Source: Auanema rhodensis
Taxonomy: Eukaryota > Nematoda > Chromadorea > Rhabditida > Rhabditidae
Direction: 5' to 3'
Assembly (NCBI GenBank): GCA_964057225.1
Contig: OZ059896.1
Span: forward strand, 16,690,501-16,754,500
Length of the DNA: 64,000 nt
Part shown: piece after piece, positions 36,488 through 48,137 of the stretch
Position numbering within the stretch: position 1 is the stretch's first letter
How the letters are laid out: the number at the start of each line of letters is the position of its first letter
Notes under the pieces: generated by a model
The model's input: the letters and a program-made list of their open reading frames with translations, nothing else
Databases searched by the model: none
What the model was told of the DNA's origin: nothing
Position numbers and translations under genes: made by a program

Positions 36488-39400
36488 AGGTTGTAGTGGA
36501 TGTGAATGAGCTGAGATGAGACCGGCTCTGCCTTAAGTAGTCGTGGGCGGAGGGGCTAGCTGATGTTGAAATCGAAATTAGGGAAAGAAGCTGGAAATGG
36601 ATGAAAAAGATACAGAAGAAGCGGTGAAATGATGTTGAAGAAGCTAGTTCTTTTGATATCCGACAGCCACCTGTTAGTTATAGATAGCATGCGAAAAGGT
36701 AGAGATTTGTTGGATGTTCTCCCCCCCCCCACTTGCTATACCCCCACTACCATGCCACCAAGCAAATCTTCTTTCTCTTTCTTTCTCTCTCCTCTCTCAA
36801 AATATCGTTCTCACTAGTAGCCACTAACCCCTCCCAACTGTATAAGACACTCCTGAGAAAGTGAAATATACAGATACAGAAAGAGGAGGAGTAATGAATG
36901 ATGTATAATGAATATACGGAGAATAATGAGAGAAAAAAGTGCGGGAGATTAAGAATGAAATAGCACAAGGATCGACTGTGATCATCGGAGAGATGATGAG
37001 TAGAAGCTGGCTTATTGCTGATTTTGGTAGAACAGCAGGTAAGAACTATCCAATTTACATGTAAAATCGAATGAGAAACAGACAACTGATCAGGATGCTA
37101 TAGATTCACGACAGATTAATTATCGAAAAATCATGCTTTTTGACAACTTTCTTTCACTAACTGAATAAATTTCATGATGGCTATATACAGTTGTTGCAGA
37201 TATGTATAAGAAACCGGATTCAAATATTATTTTTACTTATGATTTGCAGATATGATAGCATATCAAATGTTTTTTCTTTCATTAGGAGATTTATCATCGC
37301 TTTTTCTTGGAAATTTCATCCTTTTTCTTTCCATTTCACTGACATTGTAACTTTTCTGAATAGGTTTTCAATCCTACTGTATAAGTTTCGTTTTCTCTTT
37401 CTCTCTATCTCTCCCTTATTCATTTAATTCTGACATTAGCATGTTCAAAACTAAATATTTTAATTTAAATTATATTTTTAAACTGTTTCAATCTCAAAAG
37501 GAAATCTAATTAAAGCTGTAGAGGCAATTTTTCTCGGATTGATGCATGTTAGCCCGCAGATGATCATTATCTTCATGCTATATTAGCTATGATTTCAGGT
37601 ATAAAGTTTCAGGATAATGTTCAGGAGAGGGGCATTGTGTAGTGAAAAACTGGTTAATCTGTGATCTACAAAGCAAAAAAAACTATTTTTGAATAATAAA
37701 CCTCATAATAGATCATTCAACACCTAATGATATAGGTACATCTAAGGTGTTGGTCAGTTTTTTTTCAAACAAAAAAAAGAAGTTTTTTGTTTGTTTTGAA
37801 AACATATGATTCATTCTACCTTCTGAGATAATACAGCTTTGCACACCGTTAGTATCCATGCATATCCTCTTTTCGTTGTCAATATGGTGAATCAACCTCT
37901 CTCTCTATCCTTATCTTTCTCTCTCCCTCTCTAAATCTCTCTTTTTCTTTCTCTTGTTATCTTTCGCTATTCAGGCTTGGTCGTCTTGTATTCATCAATA
38001 GCATCTTGAGAATTCTGAAGAATTTCTTAGAATTTCAAAGTGATGAACATGCAAATTTTATGGATCATTCCATGAGATTTAGATTTTGATTTGAAGAAAA
38101 ACGATGATGTAATCGTATCATCCATTTTATTCTTCAATTCTTATACAAACGAACTTTCAAAATATGTTTCTGAAACATTTCAGAAATAGTTTTCAATGTA
38201 TTTCCTATAGCTTCAATGTTTAATTAAGTATCATATAAAATAAAAAAATAAAATTAGCAATTATCCAAACATAGTAAACTGATAGTGAGAGAGTTGAGAA
38301 AAGGTATAAAAACTTTTTTTTAGTGATTTCTTGTTTCTTACGAGCTAAAGCAAAGAGGCTTTTCGTAATATGTTCTCTTTTCCTCTTCTCTCTCTCTCTT
38401 TCTTTTTTATTTGCCCTTGATAGTAAAAACCGAATAAAATGCTTGTAGCAATATCTGGAATTATGATAAATTTTCCCAAACCATTTGATTCGAATATCAT
38501 TTTGTCCGTTATTGACATGATACTATCGATATATGGCACAGATGTATGTAGATATGTGCATAAACTGTATAAAACAATTGCAGAAAACTTAAATGATAAT
38601 CCATTAATAGTTAAGAAATGAAAAGTCAATTATTCAGTCCTCTTCTATCATTTTCTCTTTCTTTCTCTTATACATACATGTACATACAAACAATTTCTTT
38701 CTAATTCTATGCTTTATCGGAGATAGCTTAACGGTACATCATTAAAAGCTTTGCAGTTTGAGTTTTTCTTCCATTAAGAATTCTAATAGTTTTTACAATT
38801 GAAATGATATAATAAGATTCATTGAAATGAGGAATTTAACTATTTAATTTGGTTATCACTATCACATTTCGATTAAATTTAAAAAGAAAATCGTCTAAAT
38901 ATTTATTATATGAATATAATATGTTTCATCAGGAATCTACAACAATATCTCTATTTATCTATATAATTATATAATAAATAAATTGATTTAATCGTTTATT
39001 ATACATTTAAAATAAAAAAATAATCATTTTCAATAGTTTGAAGTGTATTATTGTTATTTAAAGTGAAATTTAAAATTACATGTTGAGCTATGTCTTACAC
39101 TAATTAAGCTAAATTTCCGAATATTCCTGTTAATTGTTTTATTTTCTTGAGCGATGGTTACGTGGTTCCTTGTAGCATATCCATCGCATTTTCATGTTTC
39201 ATCCTAAACAGGTCTTGCCAAGATCCTCATCCGCTCGCAGTGATGCAATTTCTTATTTCGATCAGGTGAACAAGCCTAGTTCCAGATCATGTTCAGTTGA
39301 AAACACAAATTCTCTATATAAGGTGGGAGGGGGGGGGCAGGAAATAAAAAAATGAGAAGGATATAGTGATGAATTGGAGATGAAATAGACGGAAAGCCTA

Positions 39401-40004
39401 TGTTTCCGAAGAAAGAAAAGAAGAAAAAACAGCAGAAACTAGGGGGATTTGATCAAGTCATCTGATGAAAAATGTTGAAAAGAAGTCGTTATCACCTATC
39501 CTTTTCTTTTTTATTCCCTTTTTGTTTATAAAAATCGGGAAAGCTCATAGAAGAATATTCTGAAAGATTTGTTAAAAATTATTTTTTGTTTAATTTAATA
39601 ATAAAACCAAAAAAAACTTTATTTTGAATCAGTGAAAACGAAATAAAATAAAAACAAAATAAAATAAAATCGGATCATTGATCATACATTATTGAATTCA
39701 TTCCGACTAAACAATTTCTAAAAAAATGTGTGCATGTGTAGGTGAGTTGGTATATGTGAAGTGCTGTGATCTGATAGATAGGTGTGTAAGTAAGGATAAG
39801 TAAGTATTAAATTACTTGTAAATAATAAAAGTAAAATTAAATTAATTTCAATATGTACAGACAATATATGAGAAAATAAAAATAAAAACAATAATTGCTA
39901 TTTGTTTTGTTTTGTTTATATATATACACCTGATATGGCGATATTCGAAGTTGTTCATTCAAGATTTTAAAAGCATATTCAAGCTTTAATTAATCTTTTT
40001 TTTC
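36488..40004. other. Intergenic, upstream of repeat protein A
   Basis: About 3.5 kb with no supported gene. It contains a ten-C run (36721-36730), several TCTC-rich patches (36770-36800, 37390-37420, 37895-37960, 38385-38405) and otherwise AT-rich sequence. The region just upstream of 36487 should be the promoter of repeat protein A. A plus-strand open frame at 38439-38621 has no supporting structure. Confidence 0.4.
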
Positions 40005-40888
40005 TTAATGCATAACTTTAAGAATATAGATTCTTCCCATTCCGATTGGATTATTTCTCTCAAGTTGAATAGTTCCAGCGGCCTGAATGTAAAATAATTT
40101 TTAAACATTTCCTTAACTTAAATTTTTAAAAAAGAAAAATTATTTTGAATACTTTCGATAATTTTTGAAAAAAGAAAAAACCTTTTTGATTCCGATATAA
40201 GACTGATGATGCTCTTCTTTATCAGTTGTAACAATCATCTGAAACGGTTGCGTAATGAAGAGAAACTCGTGCATCTAGATAACAATCAAATTGCTTAAAC
40301 GGTTCTAAGCTCTTAAGTTTCGAACATCCCCGTTGAAAATCGATTTGATTAAGAAGTTTTTCGTTCTTCTTTAGATTTTGACTTGGATTTGGATTAACAT
40401 CTGGTCTAGTAAGCTTATATGCATGTATAAACTTTACAAGATATTTTCTTATGTTATATTTTTTTGAATAAATAAATAATAGAAAAGTAAAAAACAGAAA
40501 GATATTATATTGTTAAAAATTGAAAAAGTAAACAATAAAGTCGAATCCAGTCAAATAAATTTTGAAAAAGAAAGTAATTTTCTTTCGTATTTTCAGATCG
40601 TTTTTTCAATAAATTTCAAACTTTTTCTCTGGTTTCGATACTTCAGGTTATATTATAAGAGAGAAGAGCTTTCCTATTGTTTGGATTAAAATAATTTATT
40701 GGCATTTTATTAACGTGTGTGTCACAATTATATGAAAATAGTGTAATATTAGATAATATTAATGATAGAATAAGGTGGCGGGTTTTTTCAAAATTTACAG
40801 ACATGGTGTTGGCAAGCTCAGAAATGCTTTTCTGAGATTTGCCGTTCGTGTTGTTGCATACGACAACAGAGTACTCGAGATTGCTCAT
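40005..40888 (-). CDS. Unrecognised small protein, 122 aa model (or 93 aa)
   Basis: Minus-strand exons 40888-40799, 40413-40267, 40238-40182 and 40082-40005. The first (MSNLEYSVVVCNN ...) ends at a GTAAAT donor in phase 0 and joins the second at an ATATAAG acceptor in phase 0. The last two join in phase 0 and end ...IGMGRIYILKVMH before TAA. Between exons 2 and 3 the only in-phase solution I find is a 28-base intron (40239-40266, GTTTCT to TTTCAG), shorter than any other here. If it is retained, translation runs on to TGA at 40222-40224, giving 93 aa. No signal peptide, membrane segment or known domain is recognised. Sequence complexity and splice sites suggest a real gene. It lies between the two repeat-protein paralogues on the same strand. 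Confidence 0.5.
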
Positions 40889-41169
40889 GAGAACACAATC
40901 TTCAAAGTGCGACGATTTTGTTTAGTTGGAACGGTGTTGGTGTTGGACGTTATAGGACTACTACAAACACTAATTAGTCAGAAAGATGATACTAAATAAC
41001 TAAGAAGAAACTATAAACTGAAGAATTGGTCGGATGTCAAAAAGAATTTGACCATTAGTAGTGGCCAGTGTAATATAGACAGACTTAAACATAGAGAAAA
41101 ACAGATTTTGATATGACTGTAGAACAGAAGACGTTTAGAAGACCGTGCAAGTTAGTTTTAGGAAGAAAC

Positions 41170-43929
41170 TTAGAAGAGTCTCACAACCTTTCCGTCATTT
41201 GGAATATCATCGTAGTTGGCTCCATCATCATCTCCGTAGTCGAATCCTTCAGTAGCGGCATCAACTCCTTCAACAGCGTTGGTCTTCTGAAAATGATTAA
41301 GAATTAGAAAATGGCCGTTATTAAGTTGAATTACAGGTTTTGGTGTAGTGACTTGAACAGTTGGAACAACAGTTGGAGCTGGTTGTTCGGAACTTGAGGT
41401 ATGCTCTATAGTTGGTTCAACATGAGCGGATGGAACAATTTCGTTCTTAAAAGTTGGAGCAACTGGGACTTCTGGACGATCCTCGTTCAAACTGTCGTAA
41501 TCATCACCATCAACCTCCTCAATCTAAATTTCGTATTATAATATAATAAATCAGCTGATTATCCTACAGTTTCAGTAGTGCTTTCTGGGGCGAATGGTTG
41601 AATCGTCTGAGCTGGAGCGGAGGTAGTGGTGGTGCCAATAGCTTGAACTTCTTGATGAACAGAATGGAAATCTAATCCTCCGCTCTTTTCTCCAACAGTG
41701 GATGGAGTTGGTACTTCCTCTTCCTCCTCTTCCTCATCTTCATCTTCGACATTTTCTGGAGATTCTTGGCTAACGATAGTCTTGATAACTCCGGAATGTC
41801 CGTTGTTATGCTGTCCTTGATCAACATTAGTAGATTCATTAATGGTTACTGGTCCTGGGACTGGAACAACTGGAGCGCTTGGATGGCTGACGGTAGTTGG
41901 TACAACATGAACAGTGTTAGTTGGGGCTGGAGCAACTGGAGCAACTGGAGCAATTGGAGCAACTGGGGCTACAGGCTCGACTCCTACAGGTTGGACAGTG
42001 ATAGATCCAGTAGTGATTGACTTGACTACGGATGGGACGGGTGGAGCAGGAGCAGCAATTGGAGCTGGGTCTACGACAGTAACTGGGATAACTGGGGCTG
42101 GTCTGACTGGTTCAGTAACAACAGTGACAATTTCAGTCTTGTGGGTTACTGGAATGTGAGGTACACGAGCTGGAACAACTGGAGCAACATGGGAAGCTGG
42201 CACAAGAGTCTTTACAACTGGTCTCTGAAAAATATTTTCTCTTATTCAAAACGGAAAAATGACACTTACAAGTCCTCCGGTTTGTTGAGCTGGATTGTAT
42301 CCTTCGAAATCATCATAGTTAGCTCCTCCCTCCTCATCATACTTTCCTTGATGTCCGTTCTTTCCTCGAATCTTTTGCTCCTTGATGTTTCCGAGAACAC
42401 CCTTGTAATCAGTTGGAATTGGCTAAAAATGTGACCAGTTATTGATGGAATAGTGAAATACGATTTACCTCTTCTCCGACGTTAACAGCAGTATGAGTAT
42501 TACCTTGAACACCAGAAGATGGAACAACAACTTCAGTTGGAACAACTTGTACAGATGGTACAGAAACATCTCCACCGGTTGTAATAACTTGTGGATGAAT
42601 AACATTCTGAAAATTAATTATAACTTGATGAAATTGATTGTTCGCTGTTGTTTTAAGAGATACGTTTATCGTTCTCAACAGAGATTTAGCTATTTTTCAA
42701 ATGTATCTCGTTTTTGACTTAAGAAATAATAGTCTTGTTAGCATTGCGCAAGTTATAAAAACATCTTTGTTTTAAGTGATGAGATTAGAAACCGGATAAA
42801 AATGACTTTTTTTGATTTTAAATTTCGGATATGGATTCAGATAAAAAGTAGTTTTGAATGATTTAAGATCATCTTGATAATGACATTATCATTTTATAAA
42901 TGCTTACGGTTTGTCCAGATGGTACTTCAATCACAGTGGTTCCATGTGGCTCGAAAGTTGGCTGTTGTGGACCTTGTGGAACAACATAGACAGATTGTTG
43001 TTGTTCTTGTTGTCCTCCGATAACTCCTGGGGTAATGTACTGTAAATTAATTGAAATTATGGTTTGACATAGTGGTAGACATACTCCTCCAGATGGTTGT
43101 TGTGGAATGTATGATGGCTGTTGTTGTGGAATGTATGATGGCTGCTGTTGGGGAATGAAAGCTGGTTGTTGCTGAACAACTTGTTGCTGTTGCACGCCAC
43201 CATCAAAGGCTGGAGTTGGATACTGTAAGTAAAGGTTATAGTATCACTGGTGTTTGGTAGTCCTTACTCCTCCGAGGCTTGGTTGTCCTCCTCCAACTTG
43301 TGGAAGAAGATTCAATGGAGCTTGTTGTGGTACAGCTGAAAAAGATTTAATCATAAAATTAATTTACTATTGATATTTATTCATTGAAGACCATTATTTA
43401 ATATGATTAAAAAACGAACTTGGCATAACGTAAGCGTTGTTTGGAATCTGGGCTTGAGGTGGAGCAGCGAATGGCTTAAAATAATTAATTTAATATCTCA
43501 ATTTTAATGATCAAATCTTACAAGCACAGGAGCAGCTTGGAATGCTCCAGCAGGAGCAGTGACATAAGCTCCGGCTGCTGGTGGGGCAGCAGCACTAAAA
43601 TTAGAATATAAATAGATTACAGTGATAATTGTTATAATAATTAAATAATTGTTTAAATACTTACGCTTGAGCAGCACCACATGGGTTAGAGCATGATGGA
43701 GCTGCTGGATGGCAGCAACCTCCAGAAGAACCTCCGAAAAGGCCTCCGATGCAAGCCAATGAAGGGGTAGCAAGAGCCAATAATATCTGAATCATGAATC
43801 ATGGCGATAATGATAGTTCAAAATTCCATTTAATTAATTTAATTAGCTTAATTAATATAATAATAGGAATTACAAAAAATAATTTAAGCATATTTCATGA
43901 AATACACGTACCAGAACAGATTTAGCCAT
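41170..43929 (-). CDS. Secreted Pro/Gln/Val-rich repeat protein B, 619 aa, cuticle-like
   Basis: Twelve exons, 5' to 3': 43929-43912, 43786-43665, 43594-43522, 43474-43420, 43335-43268, 43222-43085, 43039-42908, 42606-42469, 42422-42270, 42224-41568, 41523-41335 and 41286-41170. Phases close to 619 aa. A signal peptide (ILLALATPSLAC) precedes GGLFGG and a Cys-rich patch (CCHPAAPSCSNPC). An Ala/Pro segment, then a Gln-rich part with three FIPQQQPS/YIPQQQPS units (about residues 125-150), then Val/Pro repeats (VAPVAPIAPVAP, about 383-400), an acidic run (EDEDEEEEEEE, about 459-469), and a C-terminal acidic tail follow. The motif GANYDD occurs twice (about 281 and 603). Probable secreted structural or cuticle protein, function unknown. 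Gene structure at the 5' end (tiny first exon in phase 0, second exon ending phase 2 after the Cys patch) mirrors repeat protein A. Confidence 0.85.
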
Positions 43930-44148
43930 TATTCAGTCGAAAGCTGCTAATACACACTGATGTTCAGATGCTATTGAATAGGTTGACTACTGCTTCTGTA
44001 GGTAGCTTCCTAACGAAAATGATCAGCTTGTTTGATATATATAGTGATGGCTAGGCGCGAACTTGAAAATCGCTTAGCTGGCCAAGGCAAAAGAAATAAT
44101 GAAAGAGGAAAAAAGGTGGTCCATGCTAGTCAGAGATTCCCATCCTCG

Positions 44149-44212
44149 CTATAGGTAGGTTCGAACTACTTTTTTGGCTGCAAATCTCATGATACGCTAG
44201 TTGCGCTACCAG
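44149..44212 (-). pseudogene. tRNA-like relic
   Basis: On the minus strand GTAGCGCAACTAGCG resembles an A box/D arm, and 37 bases on AGTTCGAACCT resembles a B box/T arm with a 4-bp GTAG/CTAC stem. The would-be anticodon stem (GCGTA with TTTGC) is poor and the acceptor ends do not pair. It therefore looks like a decayed tRNA or tRNA-derived repeat, not a working gene. A covariance-model scan would decide. Confidence 0.3.
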
Positions 44213-44810
44213 ATTTCGTGAAGTGAAACGATGATCTAATGGATATCTGAAAGAAAAGACAGATGTGAGAGATGAACAAAAATTATCAGAATCAAAAGAG
44301 AGCCGAAAAAAGATTGAAATTTTGAATAAAAAAACAGATTTTAACTGATAAAAGAAACAAGATAGAGAAAAAGAGAAACAGAGAGAGAAATTGTTTACAA
44401 GAGGACTTGTAGTCTATCTGTGTATATTGAAGAAAGGGAGTAAGAGAGAAACATAAAGAAAAAGAAAAGAATAAGAGAAATTAATATTAAGAAAAAGAGA
44501 GAGAAAGAGATGATTCTGCATAATAAGGTATTGGAGAGAATTGATGAAAATATTAGGAAAATGTAGGCTTTGCAAGATATTTCGCCGTTCACTTCAGTTT
44601 CCGCTTTTTTCGAGCTTTTCCTTCTTTTCGTTAAACTTTTCTACATATTTTCAAACATTATCTTGATCATATCCAATCATCATTTGAATCATTTACTATA
44701 AAGATATTCATAAATTCCAAAGACTTTTTGATATATATATCTGTATGTATGTATATTCATTTTCTGCAAAATAGTCTTATACATCCATCTATACCTTTTT
44801 CACACTTTAT

Positions 44811-44815
44811 CTTTC

Positions 44816-44872
<57 letters not shown>
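44811..44872 (+). repeat. (CT)n microsatellite
   Basis: A CT run with one CGCT interruption near 44828. It produces an Arg/Glu-only frame on the minus strand that is not a gene. Confidence 0.95.
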
Positions 44873-44875
<3 letters not shown>

Positions 44876-47800
44876 GATTGAAGAAGAGCGTTTTTGCTTC
44901 TGGCTGTTTTCACCTCATACTTGCTGCATGAATCTACACTAGAATCGTTATAGATTTCGTTTTTACTTCTTCTCCACTTTCGTTTCGTTTCACAGACCGT
45001 TTCCGAATCGTTTTCATCGTGTACGGCCATGAAACATTCATCTAATAAACTTTAAAGAGTGAGGACACAAAAGTATGATGGATGTTGGCTAGTTTTGAGG
45101 AGACAAAACCATATATCATCAGTTACAAATCGTATTTTCTTGCCTTGTTTGTCTTTGACCTTTCAGTTTAGTCACACATCTTCATATTCACATATGCAAG
45201 TTATAGCCTACCGTCGTCAAAGCCTCATTAATTTCATTGCAATAGATGTAAAATGTACAATTTTTGCTTTTACTTTTATAATTTATACTGTGGGGTCTTT
45301 TCTTCCCTGCCCCTCCATCCACTTATTATACAAATCTTCAGAATAGACAAAATTTTCTTATTAGTGTGCTAAGAAGTACTACCAGTCAGAATGATAAAAA
45401 TTTCAGCCAATGATAAGCTCATACAAATATGGTTTTTGAGTTGTTACCAGTACAATTTGTAAAGCTGTAAGTTGATAGAATCATAGAGTTTTAAGTATAA
45501 GTATAGATATATATTTTTAAAAAAATTATATACTTTGAAATCGATACATACATATTACAATATATTTATTTACATATATGCAAACCATCTACCATCTACC
45601 ATATACCATATGTTTTGGACTTATTTTCCTAATCAACTATTCAAAAATAAGCCAACTATATTTAGCATATTTGATATGATATCACATATAGCATAGTATT
45701 CACGTGAAATTACGTGACACATGGTAAGTTCATTGTCAGACAATCAAAAGCATAGAACGGTTGCATATGTTATGCATAGACATTAAAAGCACAACAATCT
45801 TTACTCATCATACCGATGATGTGTGCGAATATGATTCCTTGCAGCTTTTTATGATTTTCTGTCTGTTTTCTTTGATAAATATTAAAAACAATATAGATAT
45901 TTGTTCTATTTATAGATTTTACTTTCTTGTTGATGCATGAATAGTTCATGTCAAATAATTTACTTCCTCATAGAAATTCAACGGAAGTTTTTTGAACAGT
46001 TAAAGTTTACTTTATGATGTTATATAAGAGGAAATTAGAGGTTTTGACTTCTTTTCAATGAGCTTCAAATTAGCTAAATTAATGAAGATAATAAATAATA
46101 TTATGTATTTAAGCGTTATATATATGTGTGTATGTATGTATATCTAAAAGATTCACAACATACACATACACACAGAGAGACAACACAGTCGTAATCTCAA
46201 TTATAAGTTGATTCTGAAGAAATAAATTAAAATTCTGAGAATGATTATACATAAGCATGAACATACATACATATACATACATATGTAGTACATGACGTTA
46301 TGTATAGATACTATGTACATATCTCTTATTTCACTTTCATTTATACATATTATATTAAATATCAAAGTGATTTATACACATCAATATAAAATTTCTTTCA
46401 ATTTTTTTATTAAAAATTCAAAATATTGATCAGACAAGTAATAAAATTTTAGATCATTTGATTGTATATAAATGATCAAAAATTATACATAATATATAAA
46501 TATATTTAAATATAGATATATTGATAGAAAAAGGTTCAATATCACTAATTCTGTGAAAAATAATACAAAAAGATTAAAATTAAAAGTTTTATAGAACATT
46601 TTTACTTTTATTAAGTTTCAAATCATAATCATTGATTTCTAAAAACAAGAACATGTTCATATGAACATCAGTTAGTGGATGTTCTTAAGTCCATTTTAGT
46701 ATTTTCTATATGAAAATATCATTCCAAATCTTATTACTTCCTTCTGAGTACAAATCCATTTAAACGAACATTCATTTATAAATCCACATAGTTAAAATAA
46801 TTTATTTTTACTGGACGTTTATAGTTCAGTATCACAGTATGAGGTCAAAAGAAAAAAAAAGCAAAGAAACTGAGAACTATTGCATGCGATGCAGATATAG
46901 TATGTACATTTTATTTTAATTTTTTAAATTAAAATATTGCTCCAAGTTGGTAATAAGATTTTTGTTAAGTTCAATCATAATGTTTCTTATTCTTCAAGTT
47001 TGTCAGTTATCATAATTATGTGTTATTTCGTATAACTTTGATGTAAAGTATTTTTTTTTAATATTATCTTCAATGTTGTATACATAATTAAAAAAATATA
47101 TAAAATTATTCATTTAATAATTTACAAATTTTTGTACATAAGCTATGTATAAGTATAATAATATGTATATATATAGTAGTATGTTTATAAAAATATGTTT
47201 AACTATCGATTAAGAATTCTAAATTACTATAATAATAAAAGAAAAATGATTCTGAGTTTTTTTTTATAATATAGACGACAAGCCTTTTCACTTTTCCATC
47301 ACATATAAGATCATTATAAGATATATATATATATACTATATCATAAAATACCTGATATAGATTTTTATAAGAAAGAAATTCTATTATATGATATAGATAC
47401 ATATTCTCATATATGATTTTCATAACAGTTAGCGAAGTAAAAAAAATGGAAGAAAAGTATATGTATATTTCATGGGAATAGCCATGATATGAGATCACAA
47501 AGCATAAAACGGGTTCAAAACCTGACTGTGAGAATTCGTGAATTGAAAGGTTAATCATATATTATATGTAATTATCAAAGAATGGATAGATATACATAGA
47601 GATAGAGATAGAGATAGAGAGAGATAGAGAGAGTATGGGAGGAGCATACAAACGATTTTCTTGGGATAGCAGAATAGAAAGTTATCGTACATGTTGAAGT
47701 ATAAAAAAGTAAAATAGAACATTCAGTGAATTATGAATATAGCGAGGTTGCAAGGATATGACTTTTTTTCCGGAAACATCATATCACATTAGGCAATTCA

Positions 47801-48137
47801 GTACGTTTTCCAAGGCTTTTCTCAAGGTATGTACGGCACACAAGCTTCAGAAATTACGAGGAAAAAAACATTGAAAACATGAGATAGTTTGTAGATGAGA
47901 ACCGAAAAATCTCTTGAGACATAATGATTTTTAAATATATATATATATAGTATATGTATGTAATGGGTAGATAGATCTACGGCATTTTTTCAAAAAAAAA
48001 ACAAAATGACAACAGCTGAAATGGCGATTCAGTATAACGATGAAGCCACTACAAACGACTAAAAAAATTTGATAAGGCTAATAAACAGGAGGAATACAAT
48101 GGCTTTATATGATCTGCCTATCTATTGCCTTAACATG

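Larger units (their letters stand above)
43930..48137. other. Intergenic region between repeat protein B and DM-domain gene
   Basis: About 4.2 kb with no supported gene. The first few hundred bases should be the promoter of repeat protein B. A tRNA-like relic lies at about 44149-44212 and a (CT)n tract at 44811-44872. Palindromic CACGTG at 45701-45706 is followed by TACGTGAC at 45711-45718. The right part (45450-47200) is very AT-rich with TATATA and ATACAT runs. A GATAGA-type simple repeat lies near 47598-47632. The minus-strand open frame at 47199-47558 is low complexity. Confidence 0.4.

Noticed and set aside
38709-38772. Possible mitochondrial-type tRNA (GGAGATAGCTTAACGGTA start)
   Set aside because: Acceptor ends pair poorly and no clear anticodon arm forms; no neighbouring mitochondrial-like sequence to suggest an organelle insertion.
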